Below, in pieces: positions 51,953 to 59,884 of a stretch of DNA of 64,000 nucleotides. This DNA comes from a bacterium BMS3Bbin03 (GTDB taxonomy: Bacteria; Zhuqueibacterota; JdFR-76; BMS3Abin05). The translations under genes were made by a program, and so were the position numbers. The notes below the pieces were generated by a model that was given only the letters and a program-made list of their open reading frames with translations, did no database searches and was not told the origin of the DNA. Location: NCBI GenBank assembly GCA_002898015.1, contig BDTM01000021.1, forward strand, positions 20,690-84,689, written 5' to 3'. Position 1 is the first letter of the stretch. Every line of letters begins with the position of its first letter.

Positions 51953-52642
51953 ATGGGAACAATTGCAGAAAATTTAGATAGCGTCCGGAAAAGGATCGAA
52001 GCAGCGTGTGAGCGACCGGGGAGAAATCCGGCAGAAATTATGCTTGTGGCTGTAACCAAAACCGTTTTGCCGGAACAAATGAACGAGGCCATCGAAGCGG
52101 GCGTCACCCAAATTGGCGAAAACCGGGTCCGGGAAGCGTGGGAAAAATATCCGCACGTTCGGCCGGTCACCTGGCATCTGGTGGGACATCTTCAGACCAA
52201 TAAAGTAAAACGCGCCCTTCAACTGTTCGAATGGATTCATTCCGTGGACAGTTTTCATCTGGCTGAAAAGATTGAACATGAATCGGCAAAATTTGAGCGT
52301 ACAATCCCGATTTTATTGGAAGTTAAAACATCGCCGGAGCCCACAAAATTCGGGGTGCCCGTTGGTGAAACACTCGAATTCGTCAAAAAAATCAGCGCCT
52401 TTGGCCATATTCAAATCGAGGGATTAATGACTATCGCACCTTTCACCGATGAGGAAGCGCCCATTCGCAAAAGCTTTAAAACGCTCCGGGAATTACGGGA
52501 CCACATCGCGAAGGCGAAAATCCCGGGGGTTCGGATGAACCATCTGTCCATGGGCATGTCCCATGATTTTGAAATTGCCATCGAGGAGGGCGCGACCATC
52601 GTACGAATCGGCACCGCCATTTTTGGCCCCCGACAAACCTGA
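51953..52642 (+). CDS. yggS: YggS-family PLP-binding protein
   Basis: The start is placed at ATG 51953, where homologues begin (MGTIAENLDSVRKRIEAACE); 229 residues. It is the alanine-racemase-like single-barrel PLP-homeostasis protein. PLP lysine lies in IMLVAVTKTVLPEQM; other signatures are GENRVREAWEKYP, WHLVGHLQTNKVKRAL, SVDSFHLAEKI, GLMTIAPFTDEEAPIRKSFK and LSMGMSHDFEIAIEEGATIV. It heads a cluster with yggT and a divIVA-type gene, the arrangement of the ylmE-ylmG-divIVA cluster in Gram-positive bacteria. Confidence 0.92.
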   Translation: MGTIAENLDSVRKRIEAACERPGRNPAEIMLVAVTKTVLPEQMNEAIEAGVTQIGENRVREAWEKYPHVRPVTWHLVGHLQTNKVKRALQLFEWIHSVDSFHLAEKIEHESAKFERTIPILLEVKTSPEPTKFGVPVGETLEFVKKISAFGHIQIEGLMTIAPFTDEEAPIRKSFKTLRELRDHIAKAKIPGVRMNHLSMGMSHDFEIAIEEGATIVRIGTAIFGPRQT

Positions 52643-52655
52643 TCAGGAGAAATGC

Positions 52656-52946
52656 ATGTTTATTTTTCGAAATCTGCTATTTGCGATCACCAATATTTTA
52701 AATATTGCAATCACCATTTATATCTGGATCATCATCGCCCGGGCGGTCATTTCGTGGGTGCATCTGGACCCAAGAAGCTCTTTGGTTCGGATTTTATATC
52801 AAATAACGGAACCGGTCCTGGCACCTATTCGAAAATTTCTTCCGCCTACCGGCGTTGATTTTTCACCGCTTATTGCCCTGTTGTTGCTTTATTTTTTACA
52901 ACTCTTTTTAATCCGCAGTTTGTTTGATTTAATAAATGCCATTTAG
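52656..52946 (+). CDS. yggT: YggT-family membrane protein
   Basis: The start ATG at 52656 has AGGAGA upstream; 96 residues. It has the single YggT repeat: an N-terminal helix (LLFAITNILNIAITIYIWII), the conserved ARAVISWVHLDPRSSLVRIL, YQITEPVLAPIRKFLPPTGV (ExxLxPxRxxxP) and DFSPLIALLLLYFLQLFLIR. YggT/YlmG proteins take part in membrane organisation near the division site in several lineages. It follows yggS by 13 nt. Confidence 0.92.
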   Translation: MFIFRNLLFAITNILNIAITIYIWIIIARAVISWVHLDPRSSLVRILYQITEPVLAPIRKFLPPTGVDFSPLIALLLLYFLQLFLIRSLFDLINAI

Positions 52947-52964
52947 TTGGCGGGAGGGAAACGA

Positions 52965-53543
52965 TTGAAACTAACACCTTTGGATATCAAAAAGCAGGAA
53001 TTTAGAAAGACGCTTCGGGGATTTGATCCCGTCGAAGTGGATACCTTTCTGGAAATGGTAGCGGATGAATATGAAGATTTGCTGAAAGAGCGGAATCGAC
53101 TGAAAGAGGAAGTGATCAAACTTCAAACACAGCTTCAGGATTATCAGCAGGTTGAGCACACCTTAAAAGAGACGTTGATGAATGCCCAGGAATCCATTAA
53201 GCGTGCCCGGATGAATTCCGAAAAAGAGGGCCAGATGATCATCCGTGAAGCCGAACTCAAATCGGATGAAATCATCGGAAATGCTCACAAAGCGCTTGAA
53301 AAAATGAAAAATGAACTCATGCTTATTAAAACACAGAAAGATTCATTCTCCAGCAAACTGAGGCATTTGATTCAATCCCAGTTGGAATTAATTGAGATTT
53401 TAGAGAAAGACGATTTTATCTGGCCGGGAGAAAAAAAACCGGCTCCGCAGGCACCGGCTTCGGCGGATAAAAGTGCCAATGAACCGGCCCAGGAAGCGGG
53501 GGGCAAACCGCCAAAATCCGTTTCAGATCAACTCATCATTTAA
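52965..53543 (+). CDS. DivIVA-domain coiled-coil protein
   Basis: The probable start is the TTG at 52965, with GGGAGGG 6 nt upstream (192 residues); the TTG at 52947 is an alternative. The N-terminal DivIVA lipid-binding motif is clear: KLTPLDIKKQEFRKTLRGFD, PVEVDTFLEMVADEYEDLLK. A coiled coil of about 100 residues follows, then a Pro/Ala-rich tail (KKPAPQAPASADKSANEPAQ). It should sit at curved membrane, at poles or septum. Next to yggS and yggT it repeats the Gram-positive ylm-divIVA order in a diderm. Confidence 0.9.
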   Translation: MKLTPLDIKKQEFRKTLRGFDPVEVDTFLEMVADEYEDLLKERNRLKEEVIKLQTQLQDYQQVEHTLKETLMNAQESIKRARMNSEKEGQMIIREAELKSDEIIGNAHKALEKMKNELMLIKTQKDSFSSKLRHLIQSQLELIEILEKDDFIWPGEKKPAPQAPASADKSANEPAQEAGGKPPKSVSDQLII

Positions 53544-53563
53544 CCAAAAACGGGAAAATCGCC

Positions 53564-54244
53564 ATGAAAAAGTTTATCTTGTTTTTCGGTCTGCTTGTTT
53601 TTGTGATTTTTAACGTGCAGTGTGCCAAAAATATTCCGGTCTCTTACGATGCGGCGAACACCAATCAGGAAGTAAAAATTCATCTGAAATCGGGAAGCAG
53701 TATTCTTGCGATCATCACGAAGAAAGACGCCGATCAGTTAGCCGTTTTCAATGAAACAACGGGAAAGAAAGAAACCCTCAAAAAGGATGAGATCGCATCC
53801 ATCGAAAAACTTTCGGCGGTGTATGACGAGGCGGGAAATATCATCTCCCGTTCTGAAATTAAAACGGTTAAAGGAAACAAAAATTTAGTGCTGTACTCGA
53901 TCGGAGGAACGGCGCTGAGTTTTGGCGTGAGTCTTTTTGCCAGTTCTCTCATTTACCGGTCATTCAGCGACAGCTTTAAAGTGATTAATCCTATTTTGAT
54001 CGGCGGTACAGCTCTGGGGACAGGCCTTTTCTCGTATTTAGGCCACAAACGGGATGTGCGAATGGCCGTTGAGAAAATCAAGGATCAAAGAAAGATTCTG
54101 GCAGAAAAAAAATTGAAGCAGGAACTGACCCACAAAAAGAAATTGGAACTGGAATTGGAGCGGCTTAAACGAGAGAAGAAACGAACCGAAAATGAGCGCA
54201 AAAAATTGTTAAAAGAATTGAAGAAAAAAGACAAACCGGAATGA
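53564..54244 (+). CDS. Hypothetical lipoprotein with C-terminal coiled coil
   Basis: The protein has 226 residues. The signal MKKFILFFGLLVFVIFNVQC contains the lipobox VQCAK. Residues ~30-90 form a small beta domain (EVKIHLKSGSSILAIITKKD ... TLKKDEIASIEKL, an SH3-like pattern). Two glycine-rich hydrophobic segments follow (~108-165: LYSIGGTALSFGVSLFASSL and PILIGGTALGTGLFSYLG). The tail from ~170 is a highly charged Lys/Glu coiled coil. No name assigned. Between divIVA and the PNP gene on one transcript. Confidence 0.72.
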   Translation: MKKFILFFGLLVFVIFNVQCAKNIPVSYDAANTNQEVKIHLKSGSSILAIITKKDADQLAVFNETTGKKETLKKDEIASIEKLSAVYDEAGNIISRSEIKTVKGNKNLVLYSIGGTALSFGVSLFASSLIYRSFSDSFKVINPILIGGTALGTGLFSYLGHKRDVRMAVEKIKDQRKILAEKKLKQELTHKKKLELELERLKREKKRTENERKKLLKELKKKDKPE

Positions 54245-54267
54245 CGAAGTAAAAGGAGTCGGAAAAA

Positions 54268-55092
54268 ATGACGGAACTCATGCAGCAGATTCTGGAGACG
54301 ACCGAATTTCTGCGAACCAAAACGGATTTTACCCCGGAAACCGGAATTATTTTGGGTACAGGGCTTGGAGGGCTCGTAAAGGAAATAGATGTTGTGGCAA
54401 CCATTTCTTACAAAGAGATTCCGCATTTTCCGATTTCTACAGTGGAATTTCATGCCGGAAATTTGATTTTTGGCAGGTTTGCCGGGAAGAAAGTAGTGGT
54501 CATGCAGGGACGATTTCACTACTACGAAGGGTACAGCATGAAACAAATTACCTTCCCGGTGCGTGTGATGAAGCAGTTGGGGGCCGGGACGCTGTTGGTT
54601 TCAAACGCCGCCGGTGCTCTTAATCCCCTGTTTCATGTTTCGGATATTATGATCATTGTGGATCATATTAATCTTCTGGGCGACAATCCCCTGATCGGGC
54701 AAAATGATGAAAACCTTGGGCCCCGATTCCCGGACATGTCGGAACCTTACACGAAAACGCTTATCGAATTGGCGGAGACCGTCGCCATCGATAACAAAAT
54801 TCCCGTACAGAAAGGTGTCTTCGCGGCGATGACGGGCCCCAGTCTTGAAACCCGGGCAGAATACCGCTTCCTGCGGATGATCGGAGCAGACGCAATCGGC
54901 ATGTCCACGATTCCGGAAGTCATTGTCGCCGTTCACAGCGGCATGAAAATTCTGGGGCTTTCGGTGATTACCGACATGTGTTTACCCGACGCTCTGGAAC
55001 CTGGAAACATTCAAAAAATTATAAAAGCGGCGGCAGTGGGTGAGCCAAAACTGATGACCATTATAAAGGGCGTGGTCGAAAGGCTTTCATGA
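54268..55092 (+). CDS. Purine nucleoside phosphorylase, trimeric (PNP-I) type
   Basis: The protein has 274 residues. It splits purine nucleosides with phosphate into base and ribose 1-phosphate. Signatures: TGIILGTGLGGLVKEI (phosphate loop), VVVMQGRFHYYEGYSMKQIT, LLVSNAAGALNPLFHVSDIM, FAAMTGPSLETRAEYRFLRM (purine-binding Glu) and IGMSTIPEVIVAVHSGMKIL. The base-specificity position, Asn243 in human PNP, is Asp here (SVITDMCLPD, ~residue 236). Asp at this place favours 6-aminopurines in MTAP and in engineered PNP, so adenosine or methylthioadenosine could be substrates (inference). Confidence 0.9.
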   Translation: MTELMQQILETTEFLRTKTDFTPETGIILGTGLGGLVKEIDVVATISYKEIPHFPISTVEFHAGNLIFGRFAGKKVVVMQGRFHYYEGYSMKQITFPVRVMKQLGAGTLLVSNAAGALNPLFHVSDIMIIVDHINLLGDNPLIGQNDENLGPRFPDMSEPYTKTLIELAETVAIDNKIPVQKGVFAAMTGPSLETRAEYRFLRMIGADAIGMSTIPEVIVAVHSGMKILGLSVITDMCLPDALEPGNIQKIIKAAAVGEPKLMTIIKGVVERLS

Positions 55093-55161
55093 CGGCACCG
55101 GAAAGACACGCGGCAAAATAACCCGTGGGGTTTACAGTTACAAAAAAAATAAAATTCTCTA

Positions 55162-55190
55162 TTGCATTTGAAGTTCAAATATATTATTTT
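55162..55190 (+). promoter_or_regulatory. Candidate promoter of the aromatic operon with an internal palindrome
   Basis: TTGCAT (55162-55167) and TATTTT (55185-55190) are 17 bp apart and lie about 50 bp before the leader peptide. The spacer holds the perfect 15-bp palindrome ATTTGAA-G-TTCAAAT (55166-55180), which overlaps the -35 and could be a repressor operator. The match is moderate and phylum-specific promoters may differ. Confidence 0.35.
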
Positions 55191-55238
55191 AAGAAAAGTA
55201 ATATTGTTTTAAACAAAACCAAAGGACTGTTTTATAAA

Positions 55239-55313
55239 ATGAAAACCTTGTCTGTTGCAAATTATTTTAGCAACTTTGGCGGAAATTTTTACGTTTATTT
55301 TTATTTTCCGTAG
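55239..55313 (+). CDS. Phe/Tyr leader peptide of the aromatic operon attenuator
   Basis: This 24-residue peptide reads MKTLSVANYFSNFGGNFYVY then FYFP, stop TAG. It has five Phe and four Tyr codons and no Trp; six of the seven codons at 55287-55307 are Phe or Tyr. AAAGGA lies 12 nt upstream of the ATG. The C-terminal FP-stop recalls E. coli PheL. The next 75 nt form competing hairpins ending in a terminator, and the operon beyond encodes Phe and Tyr synthesis. The peptide is a ribosome-stalling sensor, not a functional protein (established mechanism for such leaders; assignment here inferred from sequence). Confidence 0.88.
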   Translation: MKTLSVANYFSNFGGNFYVYFYFP

Positions 55314-55387
55314 ACAGGGAGAGCATGCCCCAAAACGATTAAAGCCCTCTCTGAAGAACAATGAATAAATCAGGGAGGGCTTTTTTT
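55246..55387 (+). promoter_or_regulatory. Transcription attenuator (segments 1-4) controlling the aromatic amino acid operon
   Basis: Segment 1 CCTTGTCT (55246-55253) pairs with AGACAGGG (55312-55319), 8 bp with one G-U. Segment 2 CAGGGAGAGC (55315-55324) pairs with GCCCTCTCTG of segment 3 (55344-55353), nine of ten: the antiterminator. Segment 3 AAAGCCCTCTCTG (55341-55353) pairs with segment 4 CAGGGAGGGCTTT (55371-55383), 13 bp with one G-U: the terminator. Segments 2 and 4 are near copies competing for segment 3. A ribosome stalled on the Phe/Tyr codons leaves segment 2 free (read-through); one reaching the stop at 55311 covers it (termination). Confidence 0.88.
55341..55387 (+). terminator. 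Attenuator terminator hairpin
   Basis: A 13-bp stem AAAGCCCTCTCTG/CAGGGAGGGCTTT with a 17-nt loop is followed by an uninterrupted T7 tract (55381-55387). It lies 28 nt past the leader-peptide stop and 70 nt before aroH. Confidence 0.93.
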
Positions 55388-55456
55388 ATTGGGTCAAACT
55401 ATTTTTAGGCTAAAGGTTCTATCAACTGCGAAAACAAATAACTCAGGCTGACTAAA

Positions 55457-55849
55457 ATGACCGGAACAGAAACAAAGATGGTTCGTGGAATCCGGGGAGC
55501 GATTGATACTCCGGAAAACACGGAAAAAGCGATTCTCGATTCCAGTGAAAAACTTTTGAGAAAAATGTTGGAATTGAATCAAATAGAGACTGAAGCGATT
55601 GCAGCGATTTTTTTCAGTCTTACACCGGATTTAAATGCGACTTTTCCTGCAAAGGCGGCGCGCAGAATGGGATTAATTAATGTGCCCCTGCTTCACATGC
55701 AAGAAATTGCCGTGCCAGAAATGATGCAGCGGGTCATCCGAATATTGATTCTTGCAAACCTTAACTCAGATCAAAGGGATATTCGGCATGTTTATCTCGA
55801 AAATGCCAGACAGCTTAGGCCGGATATTGCATGGGAGGAAGAAAAATGA
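55457..55849 (+). CDS. aroH: Chorismate mutase, AroH type
   Basis: The protein has 130 residues, the size of the monofunctional Bacillus AroH enzyme. It converts chorismate to prephenate, the shared step to Phe and Tyr. Signatures: KMVRGIRGAIDTPENTEKAI (active-site Arg), FFSLTPDLNATFPAKAARRM, VPLLHMQEIAVPEMMQRVIR and RDIRHVYLENARQLRPD (the Arg of VYLExAxxLRPD). It is the first structural gene of the operon, after the attenuator. Its stop overlaps the DAHP synthase start as ATGA. Confidence 0.93.
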   Translation: MTGTETKMVRGIRGAIDTPENTEKAILDSSEKLLRKMLELNQIETEAIAAIFFSLTPDLNATFPAKAARRMGLINVPLLHMQEIAVPEMMQRVIRILILANLNSDQRDIRHVYLENARQLRPDIAWEEEK

Positions 55850-56907
55850 TTGTTGTCATGAAAAAAAGCGCCACCGATGAACAGTTAAATGAAGTCTTGT
55901 CGCAAATTAAAATTATGGGATTCAAGACGCATGTTTCCAGGGGGGTCGAGCGGGTCACCATCGGTGTGATCGGCCATGATCGAAATGTCTCGAAAGAGAA
56001 AGTCCAACTCCTGCCCGGCGTGGAACAAGTGATCCCGATTCTCAAACCCTTTAAGTTGGTTTCGAGAGAATTTCAGCCCAACCAGACTTTAGTGCCCGTG
56101 AACGGCTATGAGATAGGCAAGGGATTTGTGGTCATTGCAGGCCCCTGTTCGGTAGAGTCCCGCAGCCAAATTCTGGAGACCGCCCACTTTTTGAAAGAAA
56201 ACGGAGCCAATATATTAAGAGGAGGTGCCTTTAAGCCGAGAACATCTCCTTACAGTTTTCAGGGGCTGGGATTGAAGGCACTTGAATATATGGCGGAAGC
56301 TAAAGTACAGGTTGGTTTGCCGTTGATTACGGAAGTTATTTCGGCGCAGGATGTACAAATGGTGGCCGATTATGTTGATATTCTGCAGATTGGCGCACGT
56401 AATATGCAAAACTTTACACTGCTCCGGGCGGTCGGAAAAGTGCGAAAGCCTATTTTGCTTAAACGCGGCATGATGTCCACTATTGAAGAATTCCTTCTGG
56501 CAGCGGAGTACATCATGAACGAGGGCAATTCGGAAGTTATATTGGCGGAGCGCGGCATTCGAACGTTTGAGACGTACACCCGAAATACACTGGACCTGGG
56601 CGCCGTGCCGCTGATAAAGGAACTTTCTCATTTACCCATCATTGTCGACCCCAGCCACGCCACGGGAAAACGGAGCCTGGTGGCGCCTCTGGCGAAAGCG
56701 GCGCTCGCCGTCGGTGCAGACGGTGTGATGGTGGAAGTGCACCCCGATCCAAAGCGCGCACTTTCAGACGGACCTCAGAGTTTGACATTTAAAGATTTTG
56801 AAGCCCTGATGCACGATATTCGTGAAATCGCCCGGGCGTTGCACAAGGATGATTTTTTTAGAGAGATTCAAAAAACCGCCGTCCCCAAAATAAGCGCGGC
56901 AAATTAA
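55846..56907 (+). CDS. aroF: 3-deoxy-7-phosphoheptulonate (DAHP) synthase, Thermotoga-like regulated type
   Basis: Start ATG 55846 with GGGAGGAA upstream; 353 residues. First step of the shikimate pathway: phosphoenolpyruvate + erythrose 4-phosphate. Residues 1-70 form an N-terminal ferredoxin-like (ACT-like) domain ([20 protein letters not shown] ... [13 protein letters not shown]), which in T. maritima DAHP synthase binds Tyr and Phe for feedback inhibition. The barrel has [67 protein letters not shown] and [11 protein letters not shown]. With the attenuator this gives two layers of Phe/Tyr control (inference by homology). Confidence 0.94.
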   Translation: MIVVMKKSATDEQLNEVLSQIKIMGFKTHVSRGVERVTIGVIGHDRNVSKEKVQLLPGVEQVIPILKPFKLVSREFQPNQTLVPVNGYEIGKGFVVIAGPCSVESRSQILETAHFLKENGANILRGGAFKPRTSPYSFQGLGLKALEYMAEAKVQVGLPLITEVISAQDVQMVADYVDILQIGARNMQNFTLLRAVGKVRKPILLKRGMMSTIEEFLLAAEYIMNEGNSEVILAERGIRTFETYTRNTLDLGAVPLIKELSHLPIIVDPSHATGKRSLVAPLAKAALAVGADGVMVEVHPDPKRALSDGPQSLTFKDFEALMHDIREIARALHKDDFFREIQKTAVPKISAAN

Positions 56908-56926
56908 GGATTAATTACGGATAACG

Positions 56927-57763
56927 ATGAAAATGGATGAAACGATTAAGGCTGTTTTTCAGGGTGTGCCGGGGGCTTACAGCGAAGAAGCGATTATGAA
57001 ATATTTCAGGGCGGAAGTGCCGACTCTGGGATTACCCACGTTTGATGAAACATTTGCCGCCGTGGAGAAGGATCAAGCCGAATTGGGATTTCTTCCGGCA
57101 GAAAACTCCACGGCCGGCACCATTACCCAAACTTATGACCTGCTGCTGGACTCCAAATTAACCATTACCGGTGAATTCTTTTTACGCATTCACCACAATT
57201 TAATGGCTTTGCCGGAAACCCAATTAAAAGATATTAGGATTGTTTACTCGCACCCGCAGGGATTGGCGCAATGTCAGGGATTTTTGAAAAAACATCATTT
57301 CAAGCCTGTTGTTGAATTCGACACGGCGGGCAGTGCGAAAAAAATTCATGACGAAAAAATTCACAATGCCGCCGCCATTGCCAGCGCACGAGCGGCCGAC
57401 GTGTACGATCTTTCGATTCTTGCAAAAAATATCGAAGATTTTGCCACAAACACCACGCGGTTTTTCATTTTGAGTAAGCGGCAGAACAAACAGGCCAAAA
57501 AGAACAAAACGTCCATTGTTTTTTCGGTCCGGCACGAACCCGGGGAGCTCCTTCGATGTCTGCAGGAATTCGCCGGCCGGAATATCAATCTAACCAAAAT
57601 TGAGTCACGCCCTGAGAAAGATCATCCCTGGCATTATGTATTTTATCTGGATTTTGAGGGCTACATCGAAGATCCGCCTGTGGAGAAGGCCCTTCTCAAT
57701 CTGCTTAAACGCGCCATTTTTGTAAAAGTCCTTGGGTCTTATCCGGTGGGGAGAACGGCATGA
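56927..57763 (+). CDS. pheA: Prephenate dehydratase
   Basis: The protein has 278 residues: a monofunctional dehydratase without a chorismate mutase domain. It forms phenylpyruvate for Phe synthesis. Catalytic-domain signatures: FQGVPGAYSEEAIMKYF, LGFLPAENSTAGTITQTYDL, and the end motif ATNTTRFFIL (TRF). A C-terminal ACT domain (~195-275) has the Phe-binding ESRP motif (NLTKIESRPEKDHPWHYVFY), so the enzyme should be inhibited by Phe. It lies 19 nt after DAHP synthase and its stop overlaps tyrA. Confidence 0.95.
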   Translation: MKMDETIKAVFQGVPGAYSEEAIMKYFRAEVPTLGLPTFDETFAAVEKDQAELGFLPAENSTAGTITQTYDLLLDSKLTITGEFFLRIHHNLMALPETQLKDIRIVYSHPQGLAQCQGFLKKHHFKPVVEFDTAGSAKKIHDEKIHNAAAIASARAADVYDLSILAKNIEDFATNTTRFFILSKRQNKQAKKNKTSIVFSVRHEPGELLRCLQEFAGRNINLTKIESRPEKDHPWHYVFYLDFEGYIEDPPVEKALLNLLKRAIFVKVLGSYPVGRTA

Positions 57764-58608
57764 ACCTGCCGTTCCGGTCCGTGGGTGTTGTCGGCCTTGG
57801 GCAGATTGGCGGCTCTCTCGCGCAGGCATTACGAGAGGCGGCGCCGAATCTTTTCCTGGCCGGTGTGGATGTTAATCCGGATCGCCTTCGGTTCGCACAA
57901 TCTTTTTTGGATGAAGCAGGCCGGGATTTAAATATTCTGGACCAAACAGAAGTGGTCCTTCTGGCCACGCCTGTGCGGCATATTTTAAAATTGATGCACA
58001 CACTTGCCGCACGTTTCCCCCGAAAATTTTATCTGGATGCCGGCAGCACGAAAGCAAAAATCATGGCGCAGGCCGAATCCGCCGGGACGAATTTCCGCTT
58101 TGTGGGCGGACACCCGTTGGCCGGGACCGAAAAAGTGGGGGAAGCCGGCTGGAATAAAAATCTTTTTAAGGAGAAATATTTTTTCTTATGCGAAAAAAAA
58201 AACACCTCTTCAGCCGACAAACAATTGGCCGAGACAATTGTTCGGTTGACGGGCGCCCGTCCGGTCTGGGTTCAACCCGGACAGCACGATCTGACACTGG
58301 CGTACTCCAGTCATTTACCCTATTTGTTGTCTGTGCTTTATGTGATTCAGGGAGAGGAAGAACAAAAGCTGGACCCGCACTTTTTGGGTACCGGATTCAA
58401 AAGCGCTGCCAGACTTTCCGGCAGTTCAGCGCAAATGACACTGGACATGATTTTAACCAACCGGGAACACGCGCTGAACGAAATTACCGGGTTTGCGGCT
58501 CATCTGAAAAAATTGAAAGAGATCATTCTGAACGGCACAGAAGAGGATCTGGAAAAATTGTTCACAGAAGGCCAGCAGTTGTGGCAGAAGGTGACCGCCG
58601 ATGATTGA
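57760..58608 (+). CDS. tyrA: Prephenate dehydrogenase
   Basis: This 282-residue enzyme has an N-terminal NAD(P)-binding fold (VGVVGLGQIGGSLAQALREA, GxGxxG) and a helical C-terminal dimerisation domain. The conserved substrate region GGHPLAGTEKVGEAGWNKNL and the catalytic His in LTLAYSSHLPYLLS are present. No C-terminal ACT domain, so feedback control by Tyr is less likely than in ACT-containing forms. It oxidises prephenate (or arogenate) on the way to Tyr. ATGA overlap with pheA and 8-nt overlap with aroA indicate tight coupling. Confidence 0.93.
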   Translation: MNLPFRSVGVVGLGQIGGSLAQALREAAPNLFLAGVDVNPDRLRFAQSFLDEAGRDLNILDQTEVVLLATPVRHILKLMHTLAARFPRKFYLDAGSTKAKIMAQAESAGTNFRFVGGHPLAGTEKVGEAGWNKNLFKEKYFFLCEKKNTSSADKQLAETIVRLTGARPVWVQPGQHDLTLAYSSHLPYLLSVLYVIQGEEEQKLDPHFLGTGFKSAARLSGSSAQMTLDMILTNREHALNEITGFAAHLKKLKEIILNGTEEDLEKLFTEGQQLWQKVTADD

Positions 58609-59884
58609 GATCTCCTCGAACCAAAAGATTCGCGGTGTCGTACGTGTGCCGGGAGACAAGTCCATTTCTCACCGGGGGTTGATTCTCGGTGCACTGGCGG
58701 ATGGTGAATCCGTTTTGAAAAATCTTGGAACCAGTCATGACGTCGTTTCAACGCTTTCAATGCTCAAACAACTCGGCTGCGAAATCTCCCGAAACGGCCG
58801 GCAGATTACCCTTCAGGGACGGGGGAGCCGCGGTTTTATTGAACCGGCAAAACCATTATTTTGCGGAAATTCCGGCACATCGGCCCGGTTAATGGCCGGA
58901 GTTTTGGCCGGCCAGCCCATTTTTACCGTGCTCACCGGGGATCATTCTTTGGTCAGGCGCCCCATGTCCCGTGTGGTTGAACCGCTGATAAAAATGGGGG
59001 CGGACATCCGGGGACGGCAAAATCACTCCAGATTACCGCTTGCCATTTCGGGGGGAAATCTAAAAGCAGTCGAACACAAACTTTCAATCGCCAGCGCCCA
59101 GGTGAAAACGGCTTTGCTGCTGGCGGGACTTCGGACATCCGGCACCACCGTTGTGACCGAACCCGCCCAGAGCCGCGATCACACCGAACGTCTATTTCAA
59201 TGGCTGCACTTACCCTTTCAAAAAGAAGGATTGACCTGCCGCATTTCATCAGCCGGGATTCCCGCCTTTTCGCTCACCATCCCCGGTGATTTTTCGTCGG
59301 CGGCTTATTTTCTGGCTCTCGGAGCGATTCATCCGGACGCGAAAATCGAAATTCAAAATGTGAATCTGAATCCAACCCGCACCGGGTTTTTAAGCATTTT
59401 ACAAGCCATGGGAGCCAAAATTCAGGTGGAGACAGTGGCGCACACACCCGAACCTGTGGGGCACATCCGAGTGGAGACATCGGCTTTGAAAAATCTTCAC
59501 GTTCCGGAATCTTTCATCCCGAATTTAATCGATGAGCTGCCCCTTCTTGCGGTGGCGGCCACCCAAGCCGAGGGGACGCTGGTGGTTCACAACGCTTCCG
59601 AATTGCGGGTCAAAGAATCCGACCGGATTCACACGATCGTAACAGAGCTTCGCAAAATGGGGGCGGCCGTCCGGGAATTTTCGGATGGATTTGAAGTGAC
59701 AGGTCCCACCAAGCTCAAAGAGGCTCGCGTCAAAACTTATGGAGATCACCGGATTGCCATGTCGCTGGCCGTGGCAGCGCTAATGGCTGAAGGCACCACA
59801 CAGCTTCTGGGTGACCGCTGGGTGCAGATTTCTTACCCGGCTTTTTTTGAGGATCTTTTTCGTGTGACGGAGGACACGGGATGA
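58601..59884 (+). CDS. aroA: 3-phosphoshikimate 1-carboxyvinyltransferase (EPSP synthase)
   Basis: This 427-residue enzyme transfers enolpyruvate from PEP to shikimate 3-phosphate. Signatures: VRVPGDKSISHRGLILGALA, CGNSGTSARLMAGVLAGQPI (PEP loop), SLVRRPMSRVVEPLIKMGAD, SAQVKTALLLAGL, IPGDFSSAAYFLALGAIH, ELRVKESDRIHTIVTELRKM and YGDHRIAMSLAVAAL. The NSGTSAR glycine-loop form is that of bacterial class II-like enzymes (inference). It overlaps tyrA at the start and aroE at the end. Confidence 0.95.
   Translation: MIEISSNQKIRGVVRVPGDKSISHRGLILGALADGESVLKNLGTSHDVVSTLSMLKQLGCEISRNGRQITLQGRGSRGFIEPAKPLFCGNSGTSARLMAGVLAGQPIFTVLTGDHSLVRRPMSRVVEPLIKMGADIRGRQNHSRLPLAISGGNLKAVEHKLSIASAQVKTALLLAGLRTSGTTVVTEPAQSRDHTERLFQWLHLPFQKEGLTCRISSAGIPAFSLTIPGDFSSAAYFLALGAIHPDAKIEIQNVNLNPTRTGFLSILQAMGAKIQVETVAHTPEPVGHIRVETSALKNLHVPESFIPNLIDELPLLAVAATQAEGTLVVHNASELRVKESDRIHTIVTELRKMGAAVREFSDGFEVTGPTKLKEARVKTYGDHRIAMSLAVAALMAEGTTQLLGDRWVQISYPAFFEDLFRVTEDTG

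Noticed and set aside
55125..55313. A longer 62-residue frame ending at the same stop as the leader peptide
   Set aside because: Its 5' part has no ribosome-binding site and would overlap the candidate promoter. The ATG at 55239 gives the typical short leader directly before the hairpins.
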